In this document: positions 1 through 7,189 of the stretch, in pieces
Layout: every line of letters starts with the position of its first letter
Numbering within the stretch: the stretch's first letter is position 1
DNA from: Pseudomonas vlassakiae
Lineage (GTDB): Bacteria; Pseudomonadota; Gammaproteobacteria; Pseudomonadales; Pseudomonadaceae
Assembly: GCF_014269035.2 (NCBI RefSeq)
Contig: NZ_JABWRP020000012.1
Location: 124,001-188,000, forward strand
Reading direction: 5' to 3'
DNA length: 64,000 nt
Notes under the pieces: model-generated
What the model saw: the letters and a program-made list of their open reading frames with translations, nothing else
Databases searched by the model: none
What the model was told of the DNA's origin: nothing
Position numbers and translations under genes: made by a program

Positions 1-1
1 G

Positions 2-1141
2 GTCAAGCGCTTCCCGGTCGCGGGCTCGGCGTACTCCTACACCAACATGGCCTTCGGCCCCAACGTCGGCTTCCTCGCCGGCTGGTCGTTGCTGCTCGAC
101 TATCTGTTCCTGCCAATGATCAACTACCTGTTGATCGGCCTGTTCCTCAACATCGCCTTCCCGGCCATCCCGGCGTGGTCCATCGCCCTGGCCTCGATCG
201 TGCTGGTGACGGTGCTGAACGTGGTCGGCATCCACTCGGTGGCCAAGACCAGCAACCTGATCGTCGGCGCGCAGATCGTCTTCATCGTGGTGTTCGTCGC
301 GCTGTCGTGCCAGTCGCTGGCCGGCCAACCGCTGGACCTGCTGGCGCCGCTGCTGGGTGATGGCTCCAAGCCCGGTTTCGGCGCGATCATGGCCGGTGCG
401 GCGGTGCTGTGCCTGTCGTTCCTCGGCTTCGATGCCGTGTCGACCCTGGCCGAAGAATGCCGCGATGCCCGCCGTGATGTACCGCGGGCGATCATCCTCA
501 CCACCCTGTTCGCTGGCGTGCTGTTCACCGTACTGGCCTATGTCAGCCAGCTGGTGATGCCGGGCACCACCTTCGCCAATGCCGATGCAGCGGCCAACGA
601 GGTGATGTTCAAGGCGGGCGGGCAGTTCCTGGCCAACTTCTTCACGGCAGCGTATGTCGCCGGCAGCCTCGGCTCGGCGCTGGCCTCGCAGGCAGCGGTA
701 TCGCGCATCCTGTTCACCATGGGGCGTGACAACGTGCTGCCAAGGCGCAGCTTCGGTTACCTGTCGCCGCGCTTCGGCACGCCGGTGTTCGCCATTGCGC
801 TGGTGTCGGCGTTCTCGCTGCTGGCGTTGGTGATCGACCTGGCCACCCTCGCCTCGCTGATCAGCTTCGGTGCGCTGGTGGCGTTTTCGGCGGTGAACCT
901 GGCGGTGGTGAAGACGCACCTGATGGACGACGGCGCCCAGCGTAACCTCAAGGGGCTGCTGTGCTACGGCCTGGTACCACTGGTGGGGTTGGCGTTGACA
1001 TTGTGGCTGTGGACCAGCCTGTCGGCACTGACCTTGGTGATTGGGCTGTGCTGGTTTGCTCTGGGCCTGGCATACCTGGCGGTATTGACCGCCGGCTTCC
1101 GCCGCCCGGTGCGGCTGGTGGACTTCACCGAAGCCGTCTGA
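2..1141 (+). CDS. APC-superfamily amino acid/polyamine permease (5' end outside window)
   Basis: The reading frame is open from base 2, so the true start lies upstream; 379 residues are visible. The visible part begins in the conserved FPVAGSAYSY region found early in APC transporters of the putrescine-importer (PuuP)/COG0531 type. About nine to ten hydrophobic membrane segments follow, plus the FLGFDAVSTLAEE motif typical of the substrate-binding helix. It should be an inner-membrane secondary transporter for an amino acid or polyamine; the substrate cannot be read from sequence. A decayed copy of bases 520-622 of this gene lies at 2965-3067, so the gene took part in a local duplication. A REP-like palindrome follows the stop codon. 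Confidence 0.85.
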   Translation, partial: VKRFPVAGSAYSYTNMAFGPNVGFLAGWSLLLDYLFLPMINYLLIGLFLNIAFPAIPAWSIALASIVLVTVLNVVGIHSVAKTSNLIVGAQIVFIVVFVALSCQSLAGQPLDLLAPLLGDGSKPGFGAIMAGAAVLCLSFLGFDAVSTLAEECRDARRDVPRAIILTTLFAGVLFTVLAYVSQLVMPGTTFANADAAANEVMFKAGGQFLANFFTAAYVAGSLGSALASQAAVSRILFTMGRDNVLPRRSFGYLSPRFGTPVFAIALVSAFSLLALVIDLATLASLISFGALVAFSAVNLAVVKTHLMDDGAQRNLKGLLCYGLVPLVGLALTLWLWTSLSALTLVIGLCWFALGLAYLAVLTAGFRRPVRLVDFTEAV

Positions 1142-1150
1142 CCAGACGCA

Positions 1151-1233
1151 AGGCCACTCCCACGGGTACAGCACTTGACTTGAATGCTGTGAGATCCCCG
1201 TGGGAGCCGGCTTGCCGACGATAGGGCCGGCAC
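1151..1233. repeat. REP-like inverted pair
   Basis: Two facing copies of a CTCCCACGGG / CCCGTGGGAG element, the second followed by GCCGGCTTGCCG and a GGGCCGGC tail. It lies between the convergent permease and DUF2780 genes and may act as a terminator or an mRNA 3'-end stabiliser. Confidence 0.6.
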
Positions 1234-1249
1234 TGGCGCTAAAAAATCA

Positions 1250-1825
1250 TCAGACCGAAGGCTGGGTCAACGGCGCGGGAGTAGTCCACAAACTCCCCAG
1301 ATTCTGCAGCAACGACCCGGCAATCCCCTGCTGCCCCAGGTACTGCAGAATCAATGGCGCAAACTGCCCGATCATCCCGGTATCCATCCCCAGCGCCTTG
1401 AACGCATTGTCCAGGTCGCCGCGGTTCTGCACGTCATTGCCCAGCGCCTTGTCCAGCGCCGACTGGCTGCCCTTGTCGCTGCCCAGCAACTCACCCAGCC
1501 CACTCAGCCCGCCCAGGACATTGGCACCCGACAGCAGGTCCAGGCCCGGCACGGCCTTGGTCAGCTGGCCATAGTCGTCGCTGCTCAGGTTGTTGCGCGC
1601 CAACCCCAACATGGCCCCTGCCCCGCCTACGGCCTGTTCGGGGGTGATGTTCAACTGGCTGCCCAGGGTGTTGAGCAGGTTGGCCTGCCCTTCGGGGGCC
1701 TGTACCTGGCCTTGTTGCTTCGGGTTCTGCATGGCGGAGACGGCGTTGGCGGCGTCGCTGAGGTTGAAGGCGAACACCGGGCTTGCGGCCAGGGTCATCA
1801 GGGTTGCCAGGGTGAATGCTTTCAT
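1250..1825 (-). CDS. DUF2780-family secreted protein
   Basis: 191 residues. Residues 1-19 form a clear Sec signal peptide (MKAF, hydrophobic core, SPVFA cleavage site), so the product is predicted to be periplasmic or secreted. The mature part is rich in Gly, Leu, Asn and Gln, with repeated GxLxGLGxLLG-like stretches and a helical C-terminal half (GMIGQFAPLILQYLGQQG), which fits the DUF2780 (VcgC/VcgE-like) family. Function is unknown. A GAGG element about nine bases upstream supports this start. A second, internally deleted copy lies at 2983-3294, and the 5' flank is duplicated as well (1826-1898 matches 3295-3367). Confidence 0.75.
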   Translation of the reverse strand: MKAFTLATLMTLAASPVFAFNLSDAANAVSAMQNPKQQGQVQAPEGQANLLNTLGSQLNITPEQAVGGAGAMLGLARNNLSSDDYGQLTKAVPGLDLLSGANVLGGLSGLGELLGSDKGSQSALDKALGNDVQNRGDLDNAFKALGMDTGMIGQFAPLILQYLGQQGIAGSLLQNLGSLWTTPAPLTQPSV

Positions 1826-2064
1826 CGGGAGGGACCTCGGTCGGCCGGGATGGCCTGGGAAACGATCAATTGGACTGGAGATTCAGGGGTTTGTTCCGGG
1901 CAGCTTGTCACCTGACAAAACTGCCAGTTGTGACCGCATGCATAGGCGCGCAGATTGGAAATCTTCAATCGCTTCTTGAGATCCGAAACATGACAACCGA
2001 CAAAAAAGCATCAAGCGCTGCCTTACTGAGGAGAAGTCGAGGAACGACTGCAGAAGGGAGACTC

Positions 2065-2961
2065 ATGCTTTTTTATCAAAAGGGTCATTTGGTAACTGAG
2101 CGTGCTGAGAAAGGCAATCGCCACATACTACGGGCACACGATATCGTGATGGCTCAGCTGGAGCAGGTGAAGGCAGCCCGAATTCTTCAAGTTGACCAAG
2201 CCGGCTCCGTCCTGGGTAGGGCTCCTAATACGATGGCGTATTCCCCCTATGGTCACTTGGACGCGGAAAAGTTAACAGCCTTACTCGCGTTCAACGGGCA
2301 ACGGTTTGATCTGATCATGAAAGACTACGCGCTGGGCAATGGGTACCGGATATATAGCCCAGCTTTAGCGCGCTTCTACAGCTCTGACACACTCAGTCCG
2401 TTTGGGAAAGGCGGGCTAAATACTTATAGTTACTGTGAAGGCGACCCCGTCAACAGGAATGATCCATCGGGCCATTTCTCATTGAAACCATTTAAAAATC
2501 TCTTTTCAGGGCGAAGAAAAAACAAAATCAGACGAATCACAGAATATAGAGACACAGTCAAAGAATACAATAGTCTAGAAAACCCGCGCAGAATAAATGG
2601 AGAAATTGATTTTCTTAAACTATCTCGAAATAGAAAGGCAATTGACTCGAATCGCTTACCTCAACGCCCAAGACTATCACACAAAGATACAGCCTATGCC
2701 GAAAAGCACAACATACCCCTTCCGACCGTTGATAGGATAGCCATGGACTATATGGACACCTCAAAGGAACTGATAGCTAATAATAGCTACATTTTGAATA
2801 AAATTGATGCAGCCATAAAGAACCCGGCCATTCATGAGATCAAAGACTTCAATTTCACAGACTACATGGACTCCATAAAAATCAGAGACATCAGAGACAA
2901 CCCTTTCGAAAGACGCCCTCTGCAGCGGGATTGGTATTCCAAAGGGTATCAAGACTCATAA
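2065..2961 (+). CDS. miniature orphan RHS protein A with variable C-terminal domain
   Basis: 298 residues from the ATG at 2065, chosen because AAGGGAG sits just upstream and the N-terminus then lines up with the related proteins at 3510 and 5434 (LFYQxG / LIFYNED / LFFYQGD). An in-frame ATG at 1990 is the alternative. Residues 1-70 are a short N-domain. Residues about 75-140 carry the RHS-associated core (GNGYRIYSPALARFYSSDTL, NTYSYCEGDPVNRNDPSGH). The rest is a Lys/Arg/Asn-rich unknown domain whose DNA is visibly AT-rich against its surroundings, as expected of exchangeable RHS tips. There is no beta-cage, PAAR domain, signal peptide or adjacent immunity gene. Effector activity is inference. 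Confidence 0.75.
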   Translation: MLFYQKGHLVTERAEKGNRHILRAHDIVMAQLEQVKAARILQVDQAGSVLGRAPNTMAYSPYGHLDAEKLTALLAFNGQRFDLIMKDYALGNGYRIYSPALARFYSSDTLSPFGKGGLNTYSYCEGDPVNRNDPSGHFSLKPFKNLFSGRRKNKIRRITEYRDTVKEYNSLENPRRINGEIDFLKLSRNRKAIDSNRLPQRPRLSHKDTAYAEKHNIPLPTVDRIAMDYMDTSKELIANNSYILNKIDAAIKNPAIHEIKDFNFTDYMDSIKIRDIRDNPFERRPLQRDWYSKGYQDS

Positions 2962-2964
2962 TTC

Positions 2965-3067
2965 GCTGTTCACCGTGCTGGGCTAAGTCAGCCTGCTGGT
3001 GATGCCGGGCACCACCTTCGTCAATGCCATTGCAGCGGCAAACGAGGTGATGCTCAAGGCGGACGGG
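2965..3067 (+). pseudogene. fragment of the APC permease gene
   Basis: Bases 2965-3067 align without gaps to 520-622 of the permease gene at the start of the window, with about 11 mismatches in 103 bases. The copy starts four bases after the RHS-A stop codon and ends where DUF2780-like sequence begins. It carries an in-frame stop (TAA in place of TAT near 2984) and is not functional. It marks one edge of a duplicated permease-DUF2780-RHS block. Confidence 0.85.
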
Positions 3068-3294
3068 CGGTCCAGGTCTTCACGGTTTTCCACGTCGTTG
3101 CTCAGCGCCTTGTGCAGCGCCGAATTGCTGCCCAGGGTTTTGAGCAGGTTGGCCTGCCCTTTGCGCGCCTTTACCTGGCCTTGTTGCTTCGAGTTCTGCA
3201 TGGCGGAGACGGCGTTGGCGGCGTCGTTGAGGTTGAAAGCGAACACCGGGCTTGCGGCCAGGGTCATCAGGGTTGCCAGAGTGAAAGCTTTCAT
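2983..3294 (-). pseudogene. internally deleted copy of the DUF2780 gene fused to antisense permease sequence
   Basis: The open frame encodes 103 residues. The first 75 copy the DUF2780 protein at 1250-1825, with an identical signal peptide. The last 28 are nonsense residues read from the antisense of the permease fragment. Bases 3128-3294 match 1659-1825 and bases 3070-3132 match 1409-1471. The 192 bases between (64 codons, in frame) are missing. The 11-base word ACTGGCTGCCC occurs at both edges of that stretch in the intact gene (1462-1472 and 1654-1664), so the loss looks like recombination between short direct repeats. The signal peptide is intact, but most of the domain is gone. Confidence 0.85.
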
Positions 3295-3509
3295 CGGGAG
3301 GGACCTCGGTTGGCCGGGATGGCCTGGGAAACGAGCAATCTGACTGGAGATTCAGGGGTTTGTTCCGTGCCTGATTCGCTACCTGTTCACGCATGGTATT
3401 GGCAGTACCTGATATTTCTACCAGTAGCCCCAAAAGCTAAAGCCAAAGATACTGAAGAGCCATGCAGGCCAGAAAGCCAACTTTCTCAGCGAATAGGCAG
3501 GAGATATCA

Positions 3510-4457
3510 ATGAAAATTGAGAAAAGTCTGATTTTTTATAATGAAGATAACGTCTCTACAATAAAAAACCGAACCCAAAGCTGGAAGGTTTATCGAGCCA
3601 TGAACCTGCCTTTAGCCGAGCCAAGAAATACAGCCCCCAAGGACTACCACCTATTGGCAACAGATAAAAATGGAACGGTGATTCAGACAGCTGACCCAAA
3701 CAATGTAGCCCTTACCTATACCCCTTATGGCCAAGCCCCGGAACTGCAACTCCAATCCAGTGTATTGGGGTTCAATGGCGAGAAGATTGAACACTCAATT
3801 AACGGATACTTACTAGGGCTTGGCCATCATCGCGCTTACCATCCAGGATTAATGCGTTTTTTATCTCCAGACACCTTCAGCCCAAACTCCATCGGCGGAA
3901 TTAATACATACAGCTATTGCGGAAATAACCCAATAAACCACACTGATCCTTCCGGACACTTTCGCATCCGAAGTTTATTAGGGCATACATTCCGCCCGAA
4001 GCTTCCAAAACGAATCAAAAACCAAAATAACGCACCACTCCCGACTCCACTCCCGACTCCACTCCCGTCCTATGAAGTCGCGACTGGCCCAACGCCTCCC
4101 CCGACGCCCTCCCCAAACCCGCCAACTTATGCTGAAACAATGCGAAGCTATCCCGCAGAGCGGACTTCTCCATTAGTTCTAAAAGAGATAAAAAAACTTC
4201 AACCACTCGTAGACCAATACGAATCCTACCTACGCCAACAAGCACCTAAGCACCTACGCGCAGAAGAACGCGTCCGTTACGCCAGGCACGCGACTGAGCA
4301 GTTACCCTACGGGTCCGACTTGTGGAGACACTACAACGAGCAACTCATTACAGCAATTCTCGAAGAGGATTATTATTATCGAAAGATAGCAAAGATCACC
4401 AGTGAGCAAAAAAGACTTCAGGAGTATGTCTCCACCTTGAGGGGAACGACTTCATAA
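3510..4457 (+). CDS. miniature orphan RHS protein B with variable C-terminal domain
   Basis: 315 residues; the start is supported by GGCAGGAG six bases upstream. The layout matches RHS-A: N-domain (residues 1-75, with LLATDKNGTVIQT), RHS-associated core (residues about 85-152: LGLGHHRAYHPGLMRFLSPD, INTYSYCGNNPINHTDPSGH), then a distinct tail. The tail opens with a basic stretch, then a proline-rich linker (LPTPLPTPLP, PTPPPTPSPNPP), then a charged helical domain with many Glu, Arg and Tyr residues. The core differs strongly from RHS-A, so this is not a simple gene duplicate although its upstream flank is. No immunity gene is evident. Toxin function is a family-based guess. Confidence 0.75.
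   Translation: MKIEKSLIFYNEDNVSTIKNRTQSWKVYRAMNLPLAEPRNTAPKDYHLLATDKNGTVIQTADPNNVALTYTPYGQAPELQLQSSVLGFNGEKIEHSINGYLLGLGHHRAYHPGLMRFLSPDTFSPNSIGGINTYSYCGNNPINHTDPSGHFRIRSLLGHTFRPKLPKRIKNQNNAPLPTPLPTPLPSYEVATGPTPPPTPSPNPPTYAETMRSYPAERTSPLVLKEIKKLQPLVDQYESYLRQQAPKHLRAEERVRYARHATEQLPYGSDLWRHYNEQLITAILEEDYYYRKIAKITSEQKRLQEYVSTLRGTTS
4035..4067 (+). repeat. 12-bp tandem repeat in the RHS-B proline linker
   Basis: CCACTCCCGACT occurs at 4035-4046 and 4047-4058, and its first nine bases recur at 4059-4067. It encodes the LPTPLPTPLP linker and is a possible slippage site that would change linker length. Confidence 0.8.
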
Positions 4458-4467
4458 AACTCTACAC

Positions 4468-4498
4468 CCAGCAGGTCGCATAACAGTCGACCTGCTGG
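4468..4498. terminator. inverted repeat after RHS-B
   Basis: CCAGCAGGTCG and CGACCTGCTGG form a perfect 11-bp stem around a nine-base loop, starting ten bases after the RHS-B stop codon. There is no T-run, so an intrinsic terminator is uncertain. Confidence 0.45.
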
Positions 4499-4564
4499 CC
4501 ATCTGTTCTGCATCGCCCTTGACATCCTTCCCAGGATGCCCGCTGATGGAAGATGCCGAGCTGG

Positions 4565-4657
4565 GCATCAGCTGACGGTTGCACTGGGTGGTCGGGGGTC
4601 TGGACAGTGTGTAAGCAGTGCAACCTGGCCCAGCCCAAGCCGAAGGGGATGCTCAGC
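4565..4657 (-). pseudogene. fragment of fdhA
   Basis: Bases 4565-4657 align to 5838-5929 inside the intact fdhA gene, in the same orientation, at roughly 80% identity with one extra base. The minus-strand translation still reads SIPFGLGWARLHCLHTVQTP against SIRFGLGWAKSHSFHTGQTP in FdhA. It is a non-functional remnant. With the permease fragment at 2965 it brackets RHS-B, so the RHS-B block carries broken copies of both genes that flank the whole locus. Confidence 0.8.
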
Positions 4658-4769
4658 CCGGCAACATCATTCACGTTTTCCGACTTTTCCGCTTACTTGT
4701 AGGACGCTTCTGAAATATGCTCCCAAGCCGCTTAAGCCATTGCGGTGATCTTGGCTGCGCTCTAGTCTC

Positions 4770-4971
4770 GGGCGGTCGTTGCGAAATCAGCGACCGGCTT
4801 TGACAGGCCGACCAGAAAATCCTAATGGCTTTCGCCTTCGATGGCGGCTGTGTATGGGGCACTTCGTGTGCGCCGGGTTTTTTGGTTTTTCTACCGGTCT
4901 GTCAACCCATGCACAGCTGCCACCCTTCTTGTTTGACAGCAGAGGGTGGTGGCCCCTATCGAAAAAAACTA
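4770..4971 (+). promoter_or_regulatory. structured 5' leader of the small gene at 4972
   Basis: About 200 non-coding bases contain several hairpins. At 4773-4796 a nine-pair stem (CGGTCGTTG/CAGCGACCG) closes a CGAAAT loop. A second hairpin surrounds the GGCACTTCGTGTGC region near 4858-4872. At 4920-4949 CCACCCT pairs with AGGGTGG. The gene that follows has no Shine-Dalgarno next to its ATG, and the only purine-rich GAGGGTGG is inside the last stem. From memory, similar leaders recur before small DUF6124/DUF3077-type genes in pseudomonads; this could not be checked here. An open frame (4825-4971) runs through the leader into the gene, so an N-terminal extension cannot be excluded. Confidence 0.4.
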
Positions 4972-5214
4972 ATGCTTAAGATTGTCCCCGATCCACCCCA
5001 CACCTTCCATTCCCTCGAAGACACCCTCATCCAGGCCACGGACTACGCGCTGTGTGCCCAAACCGTCGCGCATCAGGCGATTCTGCTACAACCCAAATCG
5101 CCGGTTTCGATATTGATGATGGCCACGATGCATGAGCTCGAAACGCTGCGGGTGCTGCTTGAGACGGCGTTGATCCAGGTGCAGTTGCCGGCGGAGCCGC
5201 GAACGCTGCATTAG
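4972..5214 (+). CDS. small DUF6124/DUF3077-like hypothetical protein
   Basis: 80 residues starting MLKIVPDPP, the hallmark opening of a family of short Pseudomonas proteins of unknown function, followed by a helical stretch (residues about 15-70) with no transmembrane or catalytic signature. The assignment to DUF6124 or DUF3077 rests on that opening and on length only. It sits between the fdhA fragment and the RHS stub and is preceded by the structured leader. An upstream in-frame ATG at 4825 would give 129 residues, but the shorter form fits the family better. Confidence 0.55.
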   Translation: MLKIVPDPPHTFHSLEDTLIQATDYALCAQTVAHQAILLQPKSPVSILMMATMHELETLRVLLETALIQVQLPAEPRTLH

Positions 5215-5240
5215 GGCTTGAGATTTTTGCTGGCTGGGCT

Positions 5241-5273
5241 GGCCCTTCGCGGATAAATCCGCTCCTACAAGGG
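5241..5273. repeat. single REP element
   Basis: GGCCCTTCGCGGATAAATCC followed by GCTCCTACAAGG, the pseudomonad REP with an ATAAAT core. It is unpaired here. Confidence 0.8.
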
Positions 5274-5433
5274 TTGCGCAGGGCCTGAGGTTGGATTGTC
5301 CAACGTCACGGGCGCAGTTCAGGTTTCGGATCAGGCCACAAACTAGTATTTCTGCCAGTATCAAAATCCCTGCGGCCGTTCAGAATGGGCTTCAAGCAAC
5401 CTCCATTCATCCAGCACGGCAGGGACTTGAATC

Positions 5434-5643
5434 ATGAGCAGAGCATCGAACGGTACGCTTTTCTTCTACCAGGGCGACAAGCTGATCACCGTGAAGCAAG
5501 GCGATCAGCAACGCGCCATCTTCCGCAACGCGGAACAACCGCTGGCAGAGGTGAGTACAGACGGAACCCACACCGGCGGCTTGTTGGCCACCGATGACAA
5601 AGGCTCTGTCCTTGCCGTGCAAGGCGCCGGCGAGCAGCCATAA
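5434..5643 (+). pseudogene. truncated RHS stub (N-domain only)
   Basis: 69 residues aligning with the N-domain of the miniature RHS proteins in this window (LFFYQGDKL; LLATDDKGSVL against LLATDKNGTVI in RHS-B). The frame stops after VQGAGEQP, where the family continues into the SYSPYG linker and the RHS core. An intrinsic terminator follows at once. The core and tip have therefore been lost, leaving a remnant next to fdhA. Residual expression as a 69-residue peptide is possible but functionless as far as can be told. Confidence 0.75.
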
Positions 5644-5671
5644 AAAAGCCCCTCATGTCGAGGGGCTTTTT
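5642..5671. terminator. bidirectional intrinsic terminator
   Basis: AGCCCCTC (5647-5654) pairs with GAGGGGCT (5660-5667) around ATGTC, with A-runs on the left and T-runs on the right. It serves the RHS stub and fdhA, which converge here. Confidence 0.85.
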
Positions 5672-5685
5672 GTTACTTCACGCGA

Positions 5686-6885
5686 TCAAGCCGCGCCCCA
5701 CATCTTGTGTGGGTCGATCACGAACTTCTTCGGCACGCCTGCATCGAACTCGCCATAGCCTTCCGGCGCCTGGTCGAGGTTGATCACCTGCACGCCGACC
5801 ACTTCAGCAATGTTGATGCGGTCCCACATGATCGCCTGCATCAGCTGGCGGTTGTACTTCATGGTCGGGGTCTGGCCGGTGTGGAAGCTGTGCGACTTGG
5901 CCCAGCCCAGGCCGAAGCGGATGCTCAGCGCGCCGATCTTGGCGGCGGCATCGACAGCGCCCGGGTCTTCGGTCACGTACAGGCCCGGGATGCCGATGTT
6001 GCCGGCCACGCGGGTCACCTGCATCAGCGAGTTCAGCACGGTGGCAGGGGCTTCATGCTTGGCGCCTTCGTGGCCGTGGCCACGGGCCTCGAAGCCAACG
6101 GCGTCGACGGCGCAGTCCACTTCCGGTTCGCCGAGGATGTCGACGATCTGCTCGTGCAGCGGGGTGTCCTTGGACAGGTCGACCACTTCGAAGCCCTGGG
6201 ACTTGGCGTGGGCCAGGCGGGCCGGGTTGAGGTCACCGACGATCACGCAGGCGGCGCCCAGCAGGCGTGCCGAAGCAGCGGCGGCCAGGCCGACCGGGCC
6301 GGCACCGGCGACGTAGACGGTGCTGCCAGGGCCTACACCGGCAGTGACAGCCCCGTGGTAGCCGGTCGGCAGGATGTCGGACAGGCAGGTCAGGTCACGG
6401 ATCTTCTCCATGGCCTTGTCGCGGTCCGGCAGTTTCAGCAGGTTGAAGTCGGCGTACGGCACCAGCACGTATTCGGCCTGGCCACCGGTCCAGTCGCCCA
6501 TGTCGACATAGCCGTAGGCGCCGCCGGCGCGGGCCGGGTTGACGGTGAGGCAGACACCGGTGTGCATTTCTTTGCACGAGCGGCAGCGCCCGCACGCGAC
6601 GTTGAACGGTACCGACACCAGGTCGCCGATCTTCAGGCGCTCTACATCACGCCCCATCTCGACGATTTCACCGGTGATTTCGTGGCCCAGGACCAGGCCG
6701 ACCTGGGCAGTGGTGCGGCCGCGGACCATGTGCTGGTCGGAGCCGCAGATGTTGGTGGAAACCACCTTGAGGATCACGCCGTGCTCGATCTTGTTGCCGC
6801 GTGGGTCTTGCATTTTCGGGTAGTCGATTTTCTGCACCTCGACCTTGCCCGCGCCGAGATACACCACTCCACGATTGCCAGACAT
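5686..6885 (-). CDS. fdhA: glutathione-independent formaldehyde dehydrogenase
   Basis: 399 residues, the usual length of the P. putida zinc-dependent enzyme, which oxidises formaldehyde to formate with NAD and no glutathione. Visible signatures of the zinc MDR family are the catalytic-site stretch TNICGSDQHMV near residue 45, GHEITGEIVEMG near 68, the structural-zinc cysteines in CGRCRSCKEMHTGVC near 98-112, and the Rossmann motif VAGAGPVGLAAAASARLLG near 190. It lies downstream of the soxBDAG-purU genes and removes formaldehyde released by sarcosine oxidation. A partial decayed copy is at 4565-4657. Formaldehyde dismutase is a close relative and cannot be fully excluded. Confidence 0.92.
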   Translation of the reverse strand: MSGNRGVVYLGAGKVEVQKIDYPKMQDPRGNKIEHGVILKVVSTNICGSDQHMVRGRTTAQVGLVLGHEITGEIVEMGRDVERLKIGDLVSVPFNVACGRCRSCKEMHTGVCLTVNPARAGGAYGYVDMGDWTGGQAEYVLVPYADFNLLKLPDRDKAMEKIRDLTCLSDILPTGYHGAVTAGVGPGSTVYVAGAGPVGLAAAASARLLGAACVIVGDLNPARLAHAKSQGFEVVDLSKDTPLHEQIVDILGEPEVDCAVDAVGFEARGHGHEGAKHEAPATVLNSLMQVTRVAGNIGIPGLYVTEDPGAVDAAAKIGALSIRFGLGWAKSHSFHTGQTPTMKYNRQLMQAIMWDRINIAEVVGVQVINLDQAPEGYGEFDAGVPKKFVIDPHKMWGAA

Positions 6886-7189
6886 GCTCTTACCTCGCTC
6901 GATTTATATTTATGCAGCGGTGGTTGAACGCGCCGCCATCCATGGGCGGCTTGTGTTACTGGAATGCAGGGAATTGTGGGCCTGATACGGCGGATTGCAC
7001 TGACTGGAAGCGACAGGGAGTTGCCTTTTAACGGCAGTGCTGTCGTTGGAGGATAGGGGGCGAACAGAGGTGGCGGCTTGTGCCGGCCTCTCGCGGCTAA
7101 AGCCGCTCCTACACAGGTGATGCGCCAGTCTTCAAGACTGAACGAACCCTGTAGGAGCGGCTTTAGCCGCGAGAGGCCGGAACAGGTTG
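6886..7189. other. fdhA upstream region with a REP pair
   Basis: No gene is visible. The right third is the REP pair (7082-7183). The left part, next to fdhA, would hold its promoter if fdhA is transcribed separately from purU; no confident promoter was recognised. Confidence 0.5.
7082..7183. repeat. REP inverted pair (TAAA core)
   Basis: GCCGGCCTCTCGCGGCTAAA and its mirrored copy near 7150-7180 face each other across about 45 bases. Both copies share the GCGGCTAAAGCCGC core. Confidence 0.9.

Noticed and set aside
1142..5685. Insertion sequence or prophage as the cause of the RHS patch
   Set aside because: No transposase, integrase, terminal inverted repeats or target-site duplication seen; flank homology explains the arrangement better.
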